Shown piece by piece: positions 15,637 through 23,712 of a DNA stretch of 64,000 bases; positions within the stretch are counted from its first letter, which is position 1, and every line of letters begins with the position of its first letter. A program made the position numbers and the translations under genes. The DNA is from Saccharibacillus sacchari DSM 19268 (GTDB taxonomy: Bacteria > Bacillota > Bacilli > Paenibacillales > Paenibacillaceae). Where the stretch lies: positions 1,701,999 to 1,765,998 of the forward strand of contig NZ_KK073875.1 in NCBI RefSeq assembly GCF_000585395.1. Direction: 5' to 3'. The notes beneath the pieces were generated by a model. It was not told the DNA's origin. It was given only the letters and a program-made list of their open reading frames with translations, and did not search any database.

Positions 15637-17111
15637 GGCTGACCGTTTGGCGCAGAAGCTTCGCTGTCTCCGCCTTGTTCCTGTTCGATTGCCGTAAGCC
15701 GTTCTTGTTCAATCGCTCCCAGTACGGCATCCAGCGCTTCCAGCATCAGCTCGATGTCCGACGCTTCGATCACGACCGGAGGTTGGAACGCCAGTACGTT
15801 GCGGGACACGCCGTTTTTGCCGATCAGGAAGCCGCGGTCTTTCATTTCTTCCAGCACCCGATCCGTCATCATTGCGCCATAAGCCGGATCTTCCGCGTAC
15901 AGTTCGGCTCCCAGCATCAAACCAAGTCCGCGCACTTCGGATACGATATGCGGGTAAAAGACGCGCATACGTTCCAAACCGAGCTTCAGCGCCGAACCCA
16001 AACGTGCCGCGCGTTCCGGTAGCTGTTCCTTCTCGATATAATCCAGCACCGCCAGCGCCGTTTCGGCCGAGATTGGATTGCCGCCGAACGTCGAAGCCGA
16101 AGGCACGTTGAGCGAAGCCGCGACTTCTTCCGTCGCCGCGAACGCGCCGATCGGAATGCCTCCGCCGAGCGCTTTTGCCATCGTCACGATATCGGCCTGC
16201 ACGCCAAGCTGCTGTGAAGCGAGCAGCTGTCCGGTACGCCCGAAGCCGGTTTGAATCTCGTCCGCGATCAGCAGCACGCCGTAGGATTCCAGCATTTTTT
16301 TCGCGCGGGCCAGATAGCCTTCCGGCATGACGATCATTCCGCCATTACCTTGAATCGGTTCGATGATCATCGCCGCGATGTTGTCGCCGGCTTCGCGCAA
16401 TACGTCTTCCAACGCACTCAAGGAACGTTCCGCCGCTTCCTGCGGATCAAGGCCATACTCATATGGACGAGGAATGAAGTAGACATGGTCATCCGGGAAC
16501 GGATCGGTCCGCCACATTTGCAGGCCGGTCACGCTTGTCGTCAGCGAAGTTCGGCCGTGCAGCGATTCGGTCAGCGAGATAAAGCCTCTGCGCTTCGTGT
16601 GCCGACGCGCCAGCACCAAAGCGCCATCGTTCGCTTCCGAGCCGCTGTTGCAGAAAAAGACGCGCGGATAAGCAGGCAATAGCTCCGATATCCGTTTGGC
16701 GAGTTTGGCGGAAGGCTCGGTCAGATAGATCGTGGTCGTATGCTGAAGCTTGCGCGCCTGACGAACTGTCGCTTCGGCGATCGCGGGGTTACAGTGACCC
16801 GTCGCAACGACGGATACGCCCGCGAAGAAGTCCGTATACACCTTCCCTTCGCCGTCCTTCACATGCTGCATAGAACCGGAGACCAGCACAGGCGGGTTCT
16901 TATAGAAATGCTGGGTACACGGGAAAAAGTGGACTTTGCGCAGTGCGACGACTTCTTCGGGCGTCATGACGGTCTCGACGGATGCGGTCGGCGCCGCAGC
17001 TGCATGTCGCGTTTGTTCTCCGAACTTCTGTGTGGGATTCGCTTCGGCATCAGTCAACGCTCCGGCTGCGTTTGGCCGTTGATTTTGTTGTTCGCTATTC
17101 ATTCCGCTCAC
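15633..17111 (-). CDS. Class III PLP-dependent aminotransferase
   Basis: 492 residues. The fold-type I class III pattern is complete: FFCNSGSEANDGAL (phosphate loop), LHGRTSLTTSVTG, AAMIIEPIQGNGG, LLIADEIQTGFGRTG with the cofactor Asp, and the PLP lysine in VTMAKALGGGIPIG. Closest in feel to alanine-glyoxylate or omega-amino acid aminotransferases. The first ~45 residues are a low-complexity Gln/Ala-rich extension. It starts with GTG overlapping the stop of the U32 gene; an ATG nine bases in is an alternative. Amino donor unknown. Being sandwiched between a U32 protein and a prenyltransferase is unusual. Confidence 0.87.
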   Translation of the reverse strand: MSGMNSEQQNQRPNAAGALTDAEANPTQKFGEQTRHAAAAPTASVETVMTPEEVVALRKVHFFPCTQHFYKNPPVLVSGSMQHVKDGEGKVYTDFFAGVSVVATGHCNPAIAEATVRQARKLQHTTTIYLTEPSAKLAKRISELLPAYPRVFFCNSGSEANDGALVLARRHTKRRGFISLTESLHGRTSLTTSVTGLQMWRTDPFPDDHVYFIPRPYEYGLDPQEAAERSLSALEDVLREAGDNIAAMIIEPIQGNGGMIVMPEGYLARAKKMLESYGVLLIADEIQTGFGRTGQLLASQQLGVQADIVTMAKALGGGIPIGAFAATEEVAASLNVPSASTFGGNPISAETALAVLDYIEKEQLPERAARLGSALKLGLERMRVFYPHIVSEVRGLGLMLGAELYAEDPAYGAMMTDRVLEEMKDRGFLIGKNGVSRNVLAFQPPVVIEASDIELMLEALDAVLGAIEQERLTAIEQEQGGDSEASAPNGQP

Positions 17112-19186
17112 CCTTTCGTTTCTTGAAGTACCGGCTGTTTGGCAGGCGCGACCTTCTCTTCCGACGCTTCCTCTGCCGAAGGGACCGCATCCAGAGCTGT
17201 CGGCAAGTTCGCCGGCGTGCTGCGGTCCGCACGGCGGAAGGCCAATGCGCCCAGCGTGAATCCGGCAAAGGTCGGCTCAAGGCTAGTCGCCAGTTCAACC
17301 GCGCGTTCCGGCGCGTTTAACGCTGCACGATAAACCGCCAACACTTCGCCCAAGCGCTCCGGCGTATAAGTCGAACCTTCAATGCGGAAGTGCGAAATTC
17401 CGGCCTGCATTAGTTCGGCGACGATAGGCAGCATGCAGATTTCTTTGGACGTCGTGAGGTGGCAGCGGCCGTGAACGTCTTTGTACACCGGGCTTTCGCC
17501 TTTGTCGGTCATCAGGACCAGGATATCGTCGCGAACGTAGTGGTTGCTTTCTTCGGCGATCGGTTCATAGACTTCGGTATTTGCATACAGGTCATGCTCC
17601 ATGTACATTACGACTGGCGTGCCGTGTACGGTCAGTTCCATTTCTCCTTGGGTACGACCCAGCAGAGCAGCCAGGTCGGGCAAATTGGCTTCGATCGAAG
17701 CCGTCAACCGTTCTACGCCAAGCTCGCGGTACATGTTTTCAGCCATATGATTATACAGATTGAGCGACAGGTCGCCGATCAGCGGAAGACCAAACCCTTT
17801 GAAACGACGCACCGCGCCGATGTTGGTTACCAACAGCGCGTCCAAGCCGGGTACGCCGCGCGACAGCAAAGCATCATATTGTTCAAAGTGAATTTCGTTC
17901 ATCATGCGCGGCGTTGCCAGCACGAGGCGCGTATTGCCTTTGATCGCGGCCAATTCGGCAATTTCTTTCCGGCCGAAAGCCCGATCCGGCAGCAGGACAT
18001 CGCCCGACAAGAACAGTTCGTCTACACCGGCTTCCAGTGCTGCTTTGGCCTGAGCCATATTATTGACGCGAACCGTGAGTTTCGGAGCGGTGGATGCTGT
18101 TGCGGAACTTTGCAGCGCTGCTGCTTTTTCCGCCGCCATGTTCGTCAGCCATTCGCGAGCGGTATTCACTGCCGATTCGCTCGTCTCGCGTTCCGCCGTT
18201 GGCGTGCTGAACACTTTGCCTGTGCTGTAGAACTTGCCCGTGCCTTCAAAGCGCTGATTGATATTGGATAAGCCCGGCGTACCGAACGCGTAAGCCGTGG
18301 AAAAGTCGCGTTTGCGCTCCTTGTGCATTTTCTCACTTTCCACGTCGCGTTCGAAGCCTACCGGATCTTCGAGATAGCGGTCGATCGCTTCGCCGTAGCT
18401 ATTGACCAGGGAAGCCATGAATTCTTTATCGCGCATCCGACCTTCGATCTTGAACGAAGTGACGTGAGCATCAATCAGCTCCGGCAGGTGCTCATACATG
18501 TTCATGTCTTTGGCTGCGAGCGGATACGGAGTGCTGTAGACATAGCCGTCTTTTTTCATGCGGTAATCCCAACGGCACGGCTTGAGGCATTTGCCCCGAT
18601 TGCTGCTCATGCCGAACAGATGCGAGCTGATGTAGCAATTGGCTCCGTGCACCGAACACATGTCGCCGTGGACGAAATATTCGATCTCGATGCCGGTTTG
18701 TTCTTCGATGATCCGGGCTGTTTTGAGATCCATCTCCCGCGAGGTTACGACCCGGGTCACGCCGAATTCCTGAAGCGCGCGGACCATCTCGACGTTATGT
18801 ACATTCAGCATAACGGAGGCGTGCACCGGCAAAGTCAGCCCTTGCTCGCGAAGCAACGACGGGACGGCCAAGTCCTGCACGATGATGGCATCGACGCCGG
18901 AGCGATCGAGGAAACCCAGATATTCGCCCGCTTCGGACACGTCCGTTTCGCTGAGCATATTGTTCACCGTGACATAGGCTTTTTTGCCGAGGCCGTGCGC
19001 GATGTTGACGGCTTCGACGATGTCTTCGCGGGTAAAGTTGTAGCCTTTGCGCATCATCCGCATGTTGAGACCGGGGCCACCGAAATAGACGGCGTCGCAG
19101 TTGGCGCGGATGACGGTGTCGAAAATCTCGAAGGTTCCGGCCGGGGCTAGGAGTTCGACTTCTCTTCCTTGGAAATAACGTGACAT
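17108..19186 (-). CDS. U32 family protein with Fe-S cysteine set
   Basis: 692 residues from an ATG with GGAGG 8 nt upstream. The N-terminal half is a U32 (collagenase-like) TIM-barrel: ELLAPAGTFEIFDTVI, DAVYFGGPGLNMR, then the signature EIEYFVHGDMCSVHGANC. Four cysteines at 177, 184, 200 and 204 in C-x6-C-x15-C-x3-C match the [4Fe-4S] ligands of U32 proteins such as TrhP, RlhA and UbiU/UbiV. These insert hydroxyl groups into RNA or quinones, mostly prephenate-dependent and oxygen-independent. A second TIM-like half (from about residue 370) repeats LFLSGDVLLP and HFRIEGS elements. First gene of a tightly coupled operon ending in a quinone-type prenyltransferase, so an oxygen-independent hydroxylase role is possible; tRNA modification is the alternative. 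Confidence 0.82.
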   Translation of the reverse strand: MSRYFQGREVELLAPAGTFEIFDTVIRANCDAVYFGGPGLNMRMMRKGYNFTREDIVEAVNIAHGLGKKAYVTVNNMLSETDVSEAGEYLGFLDRSGVDAIIVQDLAVPSLLREQGLTLPVHASVMLNVHNVEMVRALQEFGVTRVVTSREMDLKTARIIEEQTGIEIEYFVHGDMCSVHGANCYISSHLFGMSSNRGKCLKPCRWDYRMKKDGYVYSTPYPLAAKDMNMYEHLPELIDAHVTSFKIEGRMRDKEFMASLVNSYGEAIDRYLEDPVGFERDVESEKMHKERKRDFSTAYAFGTPGLSNINQRFEGTGKFYSTGKVFSTPTAERETSESAVNTAREWLTNMAAEKAAALQSSATASTAPKLTVRVNNMAQAKAALEAGVDELFLSGDVLLPDRAFGRKEIAELAAIKGNTRLVLATPRMMNEIHFEQYDALLSRGVPGLDALLVTNIGAVRRFKGFGLPLIGDLSLNLYNHMAENMYRELGVERLTASIEANLPDLAALLGRTQGEMELTVHGTPVVMYMEHDLYANTEVYEPIAEESNHYVRDDILVLMTDKGESPVYKDVHGRCHLTTSKEICMLPIVAELMQAGISHFRIEGSTYTPERLGEVLAVYRAALNAPERAVELATSLEPTFAGFTLGALAFRRADRSTPANLPTALDAVPSAEEASEEKVAPAKQPVLQETKG

Positions 19187-19240
19187 AAGTGGTTCCTCCT
19201 TGAAGCAAGTTCCTGTTCGGGGGAAGCGCTGGGGCGCTGC

Positions 19241-19340
19241 GGGGGAAATTCGTTCAAGGCGCTGTCTCACTCGGAAACGTCGATTAAAATTTTAGTGGAA
19301 TCTTTCCGAGTTCAAAGGCGTCTTTCACTGAATTTCCCCC
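19241..19340. repeat. ~95 bp palindromic element, copy 2
   Basis: GGGGGAAATTC (19241-19251) pairs with GAATTTCCCCC (19330-19340), and ACTCGGAAA (19269-19277) with TTTCCGAGT (19303-19311). GGCGCTGTCTCA (19258-19269) and TTCAAAGGCG (19311-19320) are identical to copy 1 near 11.0 kb, while the stems differ by compensated changes. It sits in the 5' region of the U32 operon. Confidence 0.75.
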
Positions 19341-19451
19341 TCCGCTTGGCGCTTCGATCGAAGCAGGGAATTGCTTCTTCTATTTAGGGTGTAGGTGTTT
19401 AAAAAGATTCGAGCAAGCAAGCTCAAAATCTGATGAAGCGAGTTTGTTTGG

Positions 19452-20288
19452 TTATACGGTCAGTCGCATTAACAACGCTCCTACGGGCAGTAAAGCGAAC
19501 AGGAGCGTAAACCACGTATCGGCGGAGCGCCAGATGAGTTGGCGGTAGGCCGTTCTGGGGGCGCCGATGCGGTAGCCGCGGGCTTCCAGGGATGTCGTCA
19601 GTTCTTCGGCACGGCGGAAAGCGCCGACGGTGACGGGGACGAGCAGGGACAGGAGCAGGCGGGCTTTTTCTTTGAGCTTCATTTCTTCGTAGTCTGCGCC
19701 GCGTGCTGCTTGAGCCTTAAGGATGGTTTGCGCCTCTTCCAGCAGAGCCGGGATAAAGCGGAGGGCAAGGCGCATCATGAGCGAGAAGCGTTCCGCTCCC
19801 GTGCCTTTGCGGGAGAGCGGCTTCAACATGCCTTCGACGCCGCGGCTGAGCATGGACGGCGTTGTGGTGAAGGTCAGCATGGCGGTAAAGACAATCAATA
19901 ACGCCATGCGGCTTACCGCAAGCAGAGCGCTGGAGAGAACGGCGGATGTTAGCGTGAACGGTCCCCATGTCCCGCTCCAGAGCAAAGGGTCGGCGGCAGC
20001 AAGGTTTACAGTGCCATTTCCTGCTCCGGCAATCAGTTGGAACAGGAATACGAATAACATCAGCCAACGCAGCGGGCGCAAAGCGCGCAGATACGTTTTG
20101 GCCGGAATTTTCGTTGCGGTCAGCACCAGAATCGATAAGATCGTAAGCGCGGCGAGCTGCGGCCAACCGTTGGAGAGGATGAGCGCCGCCGTGAACAGCA
20201 GCATCGCTGTGATTTTGGATCGCGGGTCCAGCCCGTGCACTCGTGAACCTGTAGGAATCATTCGTCCGATAATCAGCTTGTCACGCAT
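19452..20288 (-). CDS. ecfT: ECF transporter transmembrane protein EcfT
   Basis: 278 residues with five to six membrane helices. The two coupling-helix motifs that dock on the ATPases are present: AARGADY and LEARGYR. It joins an S component to the EcfA ATPases. It overlaps the preceding ATPase gene by 16 nt. The usual housekeeping EcfT lies beside ribosomal protein genes; this copy is in an operon with eetB and eetA, so it probably serves a dedicated S-like partner in the EET pathway. Confidence 0.9.
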   Translation of the reverse strand: MRDKLIIGRMIPTGSRVHGLDPRSKITAMLLFTAALILSNGWPQLAALTILSILVLTATKIPAKTYLRALRPLRWLMLFVFLFQLIAGAGNGTVNLAAADPLLWSGTWGPFTLTSAVLSSALLAVSRMALLIVFTAMLTFTTTPSMLSRGVEGMLKPLSRKGTGAERFSLMMRLALRFIPALLEEAQTILKAQAARGADYEEMKLKEKARLLLSLLVPVTVGAFRRAEELTTSLEARGYRIGAPRTAYRQLIWRSADTWFTLLFALLPVGALLMRLTV

Positions 20289-21322
20289 GCGCTCACCTCC
20301 TTTTCGTGTCTATACGGTGCGTCCATTGAAGAGTCGGCTTGGTCGTTCAATTCCTGTGCCGACTCTTGCTGAGAGCCTTCTTTTGACGCTATGTTCGTAC
20401 TCTCGCACTTCTCAAAGCCGTGAACGGCTTCTTCGATTCGACGCGCCATGTCTTCAGCCGTGCGGGGAAGCGGCAAAGCCGCCAACTGCGGCAGCCGAGC
20501 CGTCCACTCTGCCCAGCAACGAAGTTGTTCGGGTACGGCTACGCCCCAATGATCCAGCTCTTCCGAACGGTCGGCCAACTCATCGGCATCTCCTTGGAAA
20601 ACGGCGCGGCCTTCGTGCATCACGATCCACTCGTCCGCGACCTCCATCAATTCCTCGATCCGGTGCGTCACCATCAGAATCGTCCGGCCTTCTTCTCGGC
20701 ATAGCCTCGCCAGCAGCGCAATCAGTTCCCGGCGCGCCGCCGAGTCGAGCGTCGCGGTCGGTTCGTCGAGCATGACGATCTCCGGACCGGCGGCCAGCAC
20801 GGAAGCAATGGCGACCTTGCGCATCTGTCCGCCGCTTAACGTCAACGGGTGACGCTTCAGCAGCGCTTCGTCCAATCCCATCGACTTGAGCGCCTCAACC
20901 GCTTTCGACTGTGCTTCTTTACGCGACGAGCCAAAGTTCATCGGGCCGAACATCAAGTCTTTTTCCACCGTATCCTCGAACAAATGCTGCTCGGGAAACT
21001 GAAAGCTCAGCCCGATCCGGCGACGCAGCGCATTCAGCCTCGGTTTTTGCATATTCGGCAGCAAGGTATGGTCCAGCACTTTAACGGCGCCACCCGTAGG
21101 CAGCAGCAGGCCATTCAGCAGTTGCAGCAGCGTGGACTTGCCCGATCCCGTGCCTCCGGCGATGCCGACGAGCGTGCCTTTGCGAATACGGATATTGATA
21201 TCATGCAGCGCCGTCGCGGCGAACGGACTGCCTGCCTGATACGTGTAATCGACATTCGTTAATTGGATTACCGCTTCGCTATTCGATTGGTCCCCCGCGT
21301 TTCGTCTCGTCCAGCCGATCAC
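20273..21322 (-). CDS. ecfA2: ECF transporter ATPase EcfA2
   Basis: About 349 residues. All ABC motifs are present: Walker A GGTGSGKST, Q-loop (SFQFPEQHLFEDTV), signature LSGGQ, Walker B IVMLDEPTATLD and switch His (VTHRIEE). Residues beyond ~275 form a hydrophilic extension of about 70 residues not seen in most EcfA proteins. The frame stays open to a TTG at 21340; I prefer the GTG at 21322 with AAGGGGG about 8 nt upstream. Either start lies inside the 3' end of the other ATPase gene, giving an overlap of 44-62 nt. Confidence 0.88.
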   Translation of the reverse strand: MIGWTRRNAGDQSNSEAVIQLTNVDYTYQAGSPFAATALHDINIRIRKGTLVGIAGGTGSGKSTLLQLLNGLLLPTGGAVKVLDHTLLPNMQKPRLNALRRRIGLSFQFPEQHLFEDTVEKDLMFGPMNFGSSRKEAQSKAVEALKSMGLDEALLKRHPLTLSGGQMRKVAIASVLAAGPEIVMLDEPTATLDSAARRELIALLARLCREEGRTILMVTHRIEELMEVADEWIVMHEGRAVFQGDADELADRSEELDHWGVAVPEQLRCWAEWTARLPQLAALPLPRTAEDMARRIEEAVHGFEKCESTNIASKEGSQQESAQELNDQADSSMDAPYRHEKEVSACVTS

Positions 21323-22166
21323 GACCGTGTCCCCCTTCAACTGCCTGCTTAACTCGCTTATGCGGTATGTTCTTACTGATAGCTGACTGCTCGATGCCCC
21401 GTGCTTGGAGCTGTTGTTCCAGTCTCAAGCGAAACGGAAGCTCGATCCCGCAGTCGCGCAATAACTCTATATCTTTGAAAAAAGTTTCCGGCGTGCAGTC
21501 TGCGCGAATCGTGCCGTTTTGCAATGCTATGATTCGATCCGCCGCCAGCATTTCGTCCACGTCGTGCGTGACGGAGAATATCGTGTAATCCCCTTGTTCC
21601 TTCATTCCTCGGATCACGCCCAGCAGCTCGCGCCGCGAACGCTCGTCCTGCATCGAAGTCGCTTCGTCGAACACGACGATCTCCGGCTCCATGGACAGAC
21701 ACGCGGCAACCGCGCAACGCTGCTTTTGCCCGCCCGACAGTTCGCCCGGATGTTTCGGCAGAAGCGAAGAGATGTTCAGCTTATCCGTATAGGCTGCAAT
21801 TCGCCGCTCCATCTCCGCACGCTCCAGACACAGCCCTTCGAGTCCGAACGCAATATCTTCTTCGACCGTCTCCCCGATAAACTGGTTGTCCGGATTCTGG
21901 AACACCATGCCGATTCTGGACCGAACAAGCGGTGCGTTATGCTCGGTCAATTCTTCGCCGAAAACGGATACTATGCCGTTTTGCGGCCGCAGCAGTGCGT
22001 TTAACAGCCGGACCAGCGTCGATTTCCCGCAGCCGCTTTCCCCCACGACCGCGATCCATTCGCCTTGGCGAACGCTCAAGTTTACGCTTTTGAGTACCGT
22101 TTCTTCTTTCGTATAAGCGAATTCGATATCCCGAAGTTCGACCAAGACCGCTGTTTCGCGTTCCAT
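21279..22166 (-). CDS. ecfA1: ECF transporter ATPase EcfA1
   Basis: 295 residues from the ATG at 22166, preceded by GGGGGAA; an ATG at 22202 lies inside eetB. Walker A GESGCGKST, Q-loop FQNPDNQFIGETV, signature LSGGQKQR, Walker B IVVFDEATSM and the switch His in VTHDVDE are intact. The D-loop reads SMQD instead of the common SMLD. The LPFRLRLEQQLQ segment is typical of the C-terminal domain of this subunit. It pairs with EcfA2 as the asymmetric ATPase dimer of an ECF transporter. Confidence 0.9.
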   Translation of the reverse strand: MERETAVLVELRDIEFAYTKEETVLKSVNLSVRQGEWIAVVGESGCGKSTLVRLLNALLRPQNGIVSVFGEELTEHNAPLVRSRIGMVFQNPDNQFIGETVEEDIAFGLEGLCLERAEMERRIAAYTDKLNISSLLPKHPGELSGGQKQRCAVAACLSMEPEIVVFDEATSMQDERSRRELLGVIRGMKEQGDYTIFSVTHDVDEMLAADRIIALQNGTIRADCTPETFFKDIELLRDCGIELPFRLRLEQQLQARGIEQSAISKNIPHKRVKQAVEGGHGRDRLDETKRGGPIE

Positions 22167-22198
22167 GCTGCTTCCCCCTTCCTGCCGCATCGCCCAGA

Positions 22199-22753
22199 TC
22201 AATACTCGTTCGGTACGAACGGCGCGAACAATTTCATATGGCCGAGCGCGTTTACCAGATACCGAACCGCGATGCCGACCACGATCCCCGTTGCCACGCC
22301 CGCGATCATCAAGACCGGCAGGTAATAGAAAATGTTGAGCGAGTCGATCACGATCGCGGCAGCCGCGAGCTGTCCGATATTGTGCGCAATCCCCCCGGCG
22401 ACGCTGATCCCGATCAAACTGAGGCGTTTACGGCTGATCTTCATCAATCCGTACATGACGCCGAAGCTGAGCAGAGCGCCGAACAAACTGAACAACAGCA
22501 TCGAAAACGTGCCCAGGATCATGGCGGTCAGCAGCGTTTTGAGTACGACCAGCATCAGCGTATCCTTACCGTTCAAGAAATATAGGCAAGTCAGGATCAT
22601 GATGTTCGCCAAGCCCAACTTCGCGCCCGGCATCATAAAGCTTCCGACCGGAATCATGGACTCGATAATGCCCAACACGACCGCCGCCGCAGCGAAGATC
22701 GCCAGAATGACCGTCTTTTTCAGCAACAACGATTCTTCAGCCAACGACGTCAT
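22199..22753 (-). CDS. eetB: EetB, Gx-transporter-family membrane protein
   Basis: 184 residues with five or six membrane helices and the characteristic PGAKLGLANI stretch at about 42-51. This is the Gx transporter family (sometimes labelled heptaprenyl diphosphate synthase component I), whose Listeria member EetB is required for extracellular electron transfer. Its shape resembles an ECF S component. Here it is followed directly by ecfA1, ecfA2 and ecfT, which supports the view that it works with an ECF module. It overlaps eetA by 17 nt. The molecule it handles is unknown. Confidence 0.85.
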   Translation of the reverse strand: MTSLAEESLLLKKTVILAIFAAAAVVLGIIESMIPVGSFMMPGAKLGLANIMILTCLYFLNGKDTLMLVVLKTLLTAMILGTFSMLLFSLFGALLSFGVMYGLMKISRKRLSLIGISVAGGIAHNIGQLAAAAIVIDSLNIFYYLPVLMIAGVATGIVVGIAVRYLVNALGHMKLFAPFVPNEY

Positions 22754-23144
22754 CGACTTCCAGCTCCTCTCCCGATTCGACTCCGATAAAGACCGATACG
22801 CGGTGCGGCAAGCACACGATCTGCTGCCCCGGACGCGTTACGAACCCAAATCCCAAACACAATTCGTCCGGACAGTCCGCATCGATCATTTCTACGCCTC
22901 CGTTGTGAATTTTGATCTGATTGAATCCGTCTTCGGTCTTGATCATGACGACCTGCTCTTCTTCCGTCAGCGGTAGGGTCTGGTAAGCTTCGCCATTCAC
23001 CTCGATATGCACGAAGCGATTTTCGATGTGATTTTTTTCACTTTCATTGCCACCCCAATAACGCGGAACGATAAAAGCAAGCGCCGCAATGACCACGATT
23101 CCGATCAGAATCAAGTCACCCCTCTTCATCATCTTGCCTTTCAT
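22737..23144 (-). CDS. eetA: EetA, NusG domain II-containing exported protein
   Basis: 135 residues: a basic start, one membrane helix (about 9-26, LILIGIVVIAALAFIVP), then a NusG-domain-II-like beta domain. Two cysteines in DADCPDELC sit where the family has them, and the end reads VCLPHRVSVFI. Such proteins are anchored outside the membrane; Listeria EetA is encoded beside EetB and needed for EET. AGGAG lies 8 nt before the ATG. First gene of the eetA-eetB-ecfA1-ecfA2-ecfT operon, behind a good promoter. Confidence 0.85.
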   Translation of the reverse strand: MKGKMMKRGDLILIGIVVIAALAFIVPRYWGGNESEKNHIENRFVHIEVNGEAYQTLPLTEEEQVVMIKTEDGFNQIKIHNGGVEMIDADCPDELCLGFGFVTRPGQQIVCLPHRVSVFIGVESGEELEVDDVVG

Positions 23145-23255
23145 GGCCTAACTCCTAATCCGTACTTTGCACCTAATTTCACATGAATGTGCAGAAAAAT
23201 GCTTTCTCGCTGCAAAATACTCTTTTTTTTGAATACCTAAATCTTAGATGCCTCC

Positions 23256-23284
23256 ATTATACGCCCGCATCCAAGATTCGACAA
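23256..23284 (-). promoter_or_regulatory. Promoter of the eetA operon
   Basis: On the minus strand TTGTCG (23279-23284), a 17 nt spacer and a perfect TATAAT (23256-23261). The start site would be near 23249, giving a leader of about 105 nt to eetA. I found no FNR palindrome beside it. Confidence 0.7.
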
Positions 23285-23712
23285 TGCTTACGCCAACAGC
23301 GGCAGGGTCGTTTTCAGGTCTTTTCACAATTTGCTCAATATTAGATAAAAATTTAGGTAAAAATGAAGACGATTCCTAGGATGAAAAGGCGGTAAAAGTT
23401 GCACGTTGGCAGGTTTGAAGACACGCCCTAGGCAGGGAGCAGCGATGGCGACAACGTCTAAGGAGGGCGCCGAGTGCGGGAAATGCGGCCGCGGCCGCTT
23501 TCCCGCTTCGACAGGCCTTGCAGGGTGGAATCTGTTAAAATGATGAAAGACGCGCGCAAATGCGCGATTGCAACACATGAAGCGAACCCTGCGTTTATAG
23601 ATATGAGCATTGCTCATCGCATCTGATTTTATGATGAGGCGTTCAGGGATGCCTTTCTTATCTCGATAGATGTTCGACAGATCGCGATTCTTCAAGATCG
23701 GAGGAACGATAG
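23285..23712. other. Divergent intergenic region between eetA and the lipoprotein gene
   Basis: No gene is supported. It contains a 31 bp palindrome GCGGGAAA (23476-23483) - GC-rich core - TTTCCCGC (23499-23506). The minus-strand frame through 23324-23695 has unlikely composition and no ribosome site. The plus-strand promoter of the lipoprotein gene must lie here, but I could not pick hexamers with confidence. Confidence 0.45.

Noticed and set aside
23160-23200. FNR-like half sites upstream of eetA (TTTCACATGAATGTGC)
   Set aside because: The half sites are in the wrong arrangement for TGTGA-N6-TCACA, so I do not propose Fnr control here.
23324-23695. 123-codon minus-strand frame between eetA and the lipoprotein gene
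   Set aside because: No ribosome site, composition unlike a folded protein, and it crosses a long GC palindrome.
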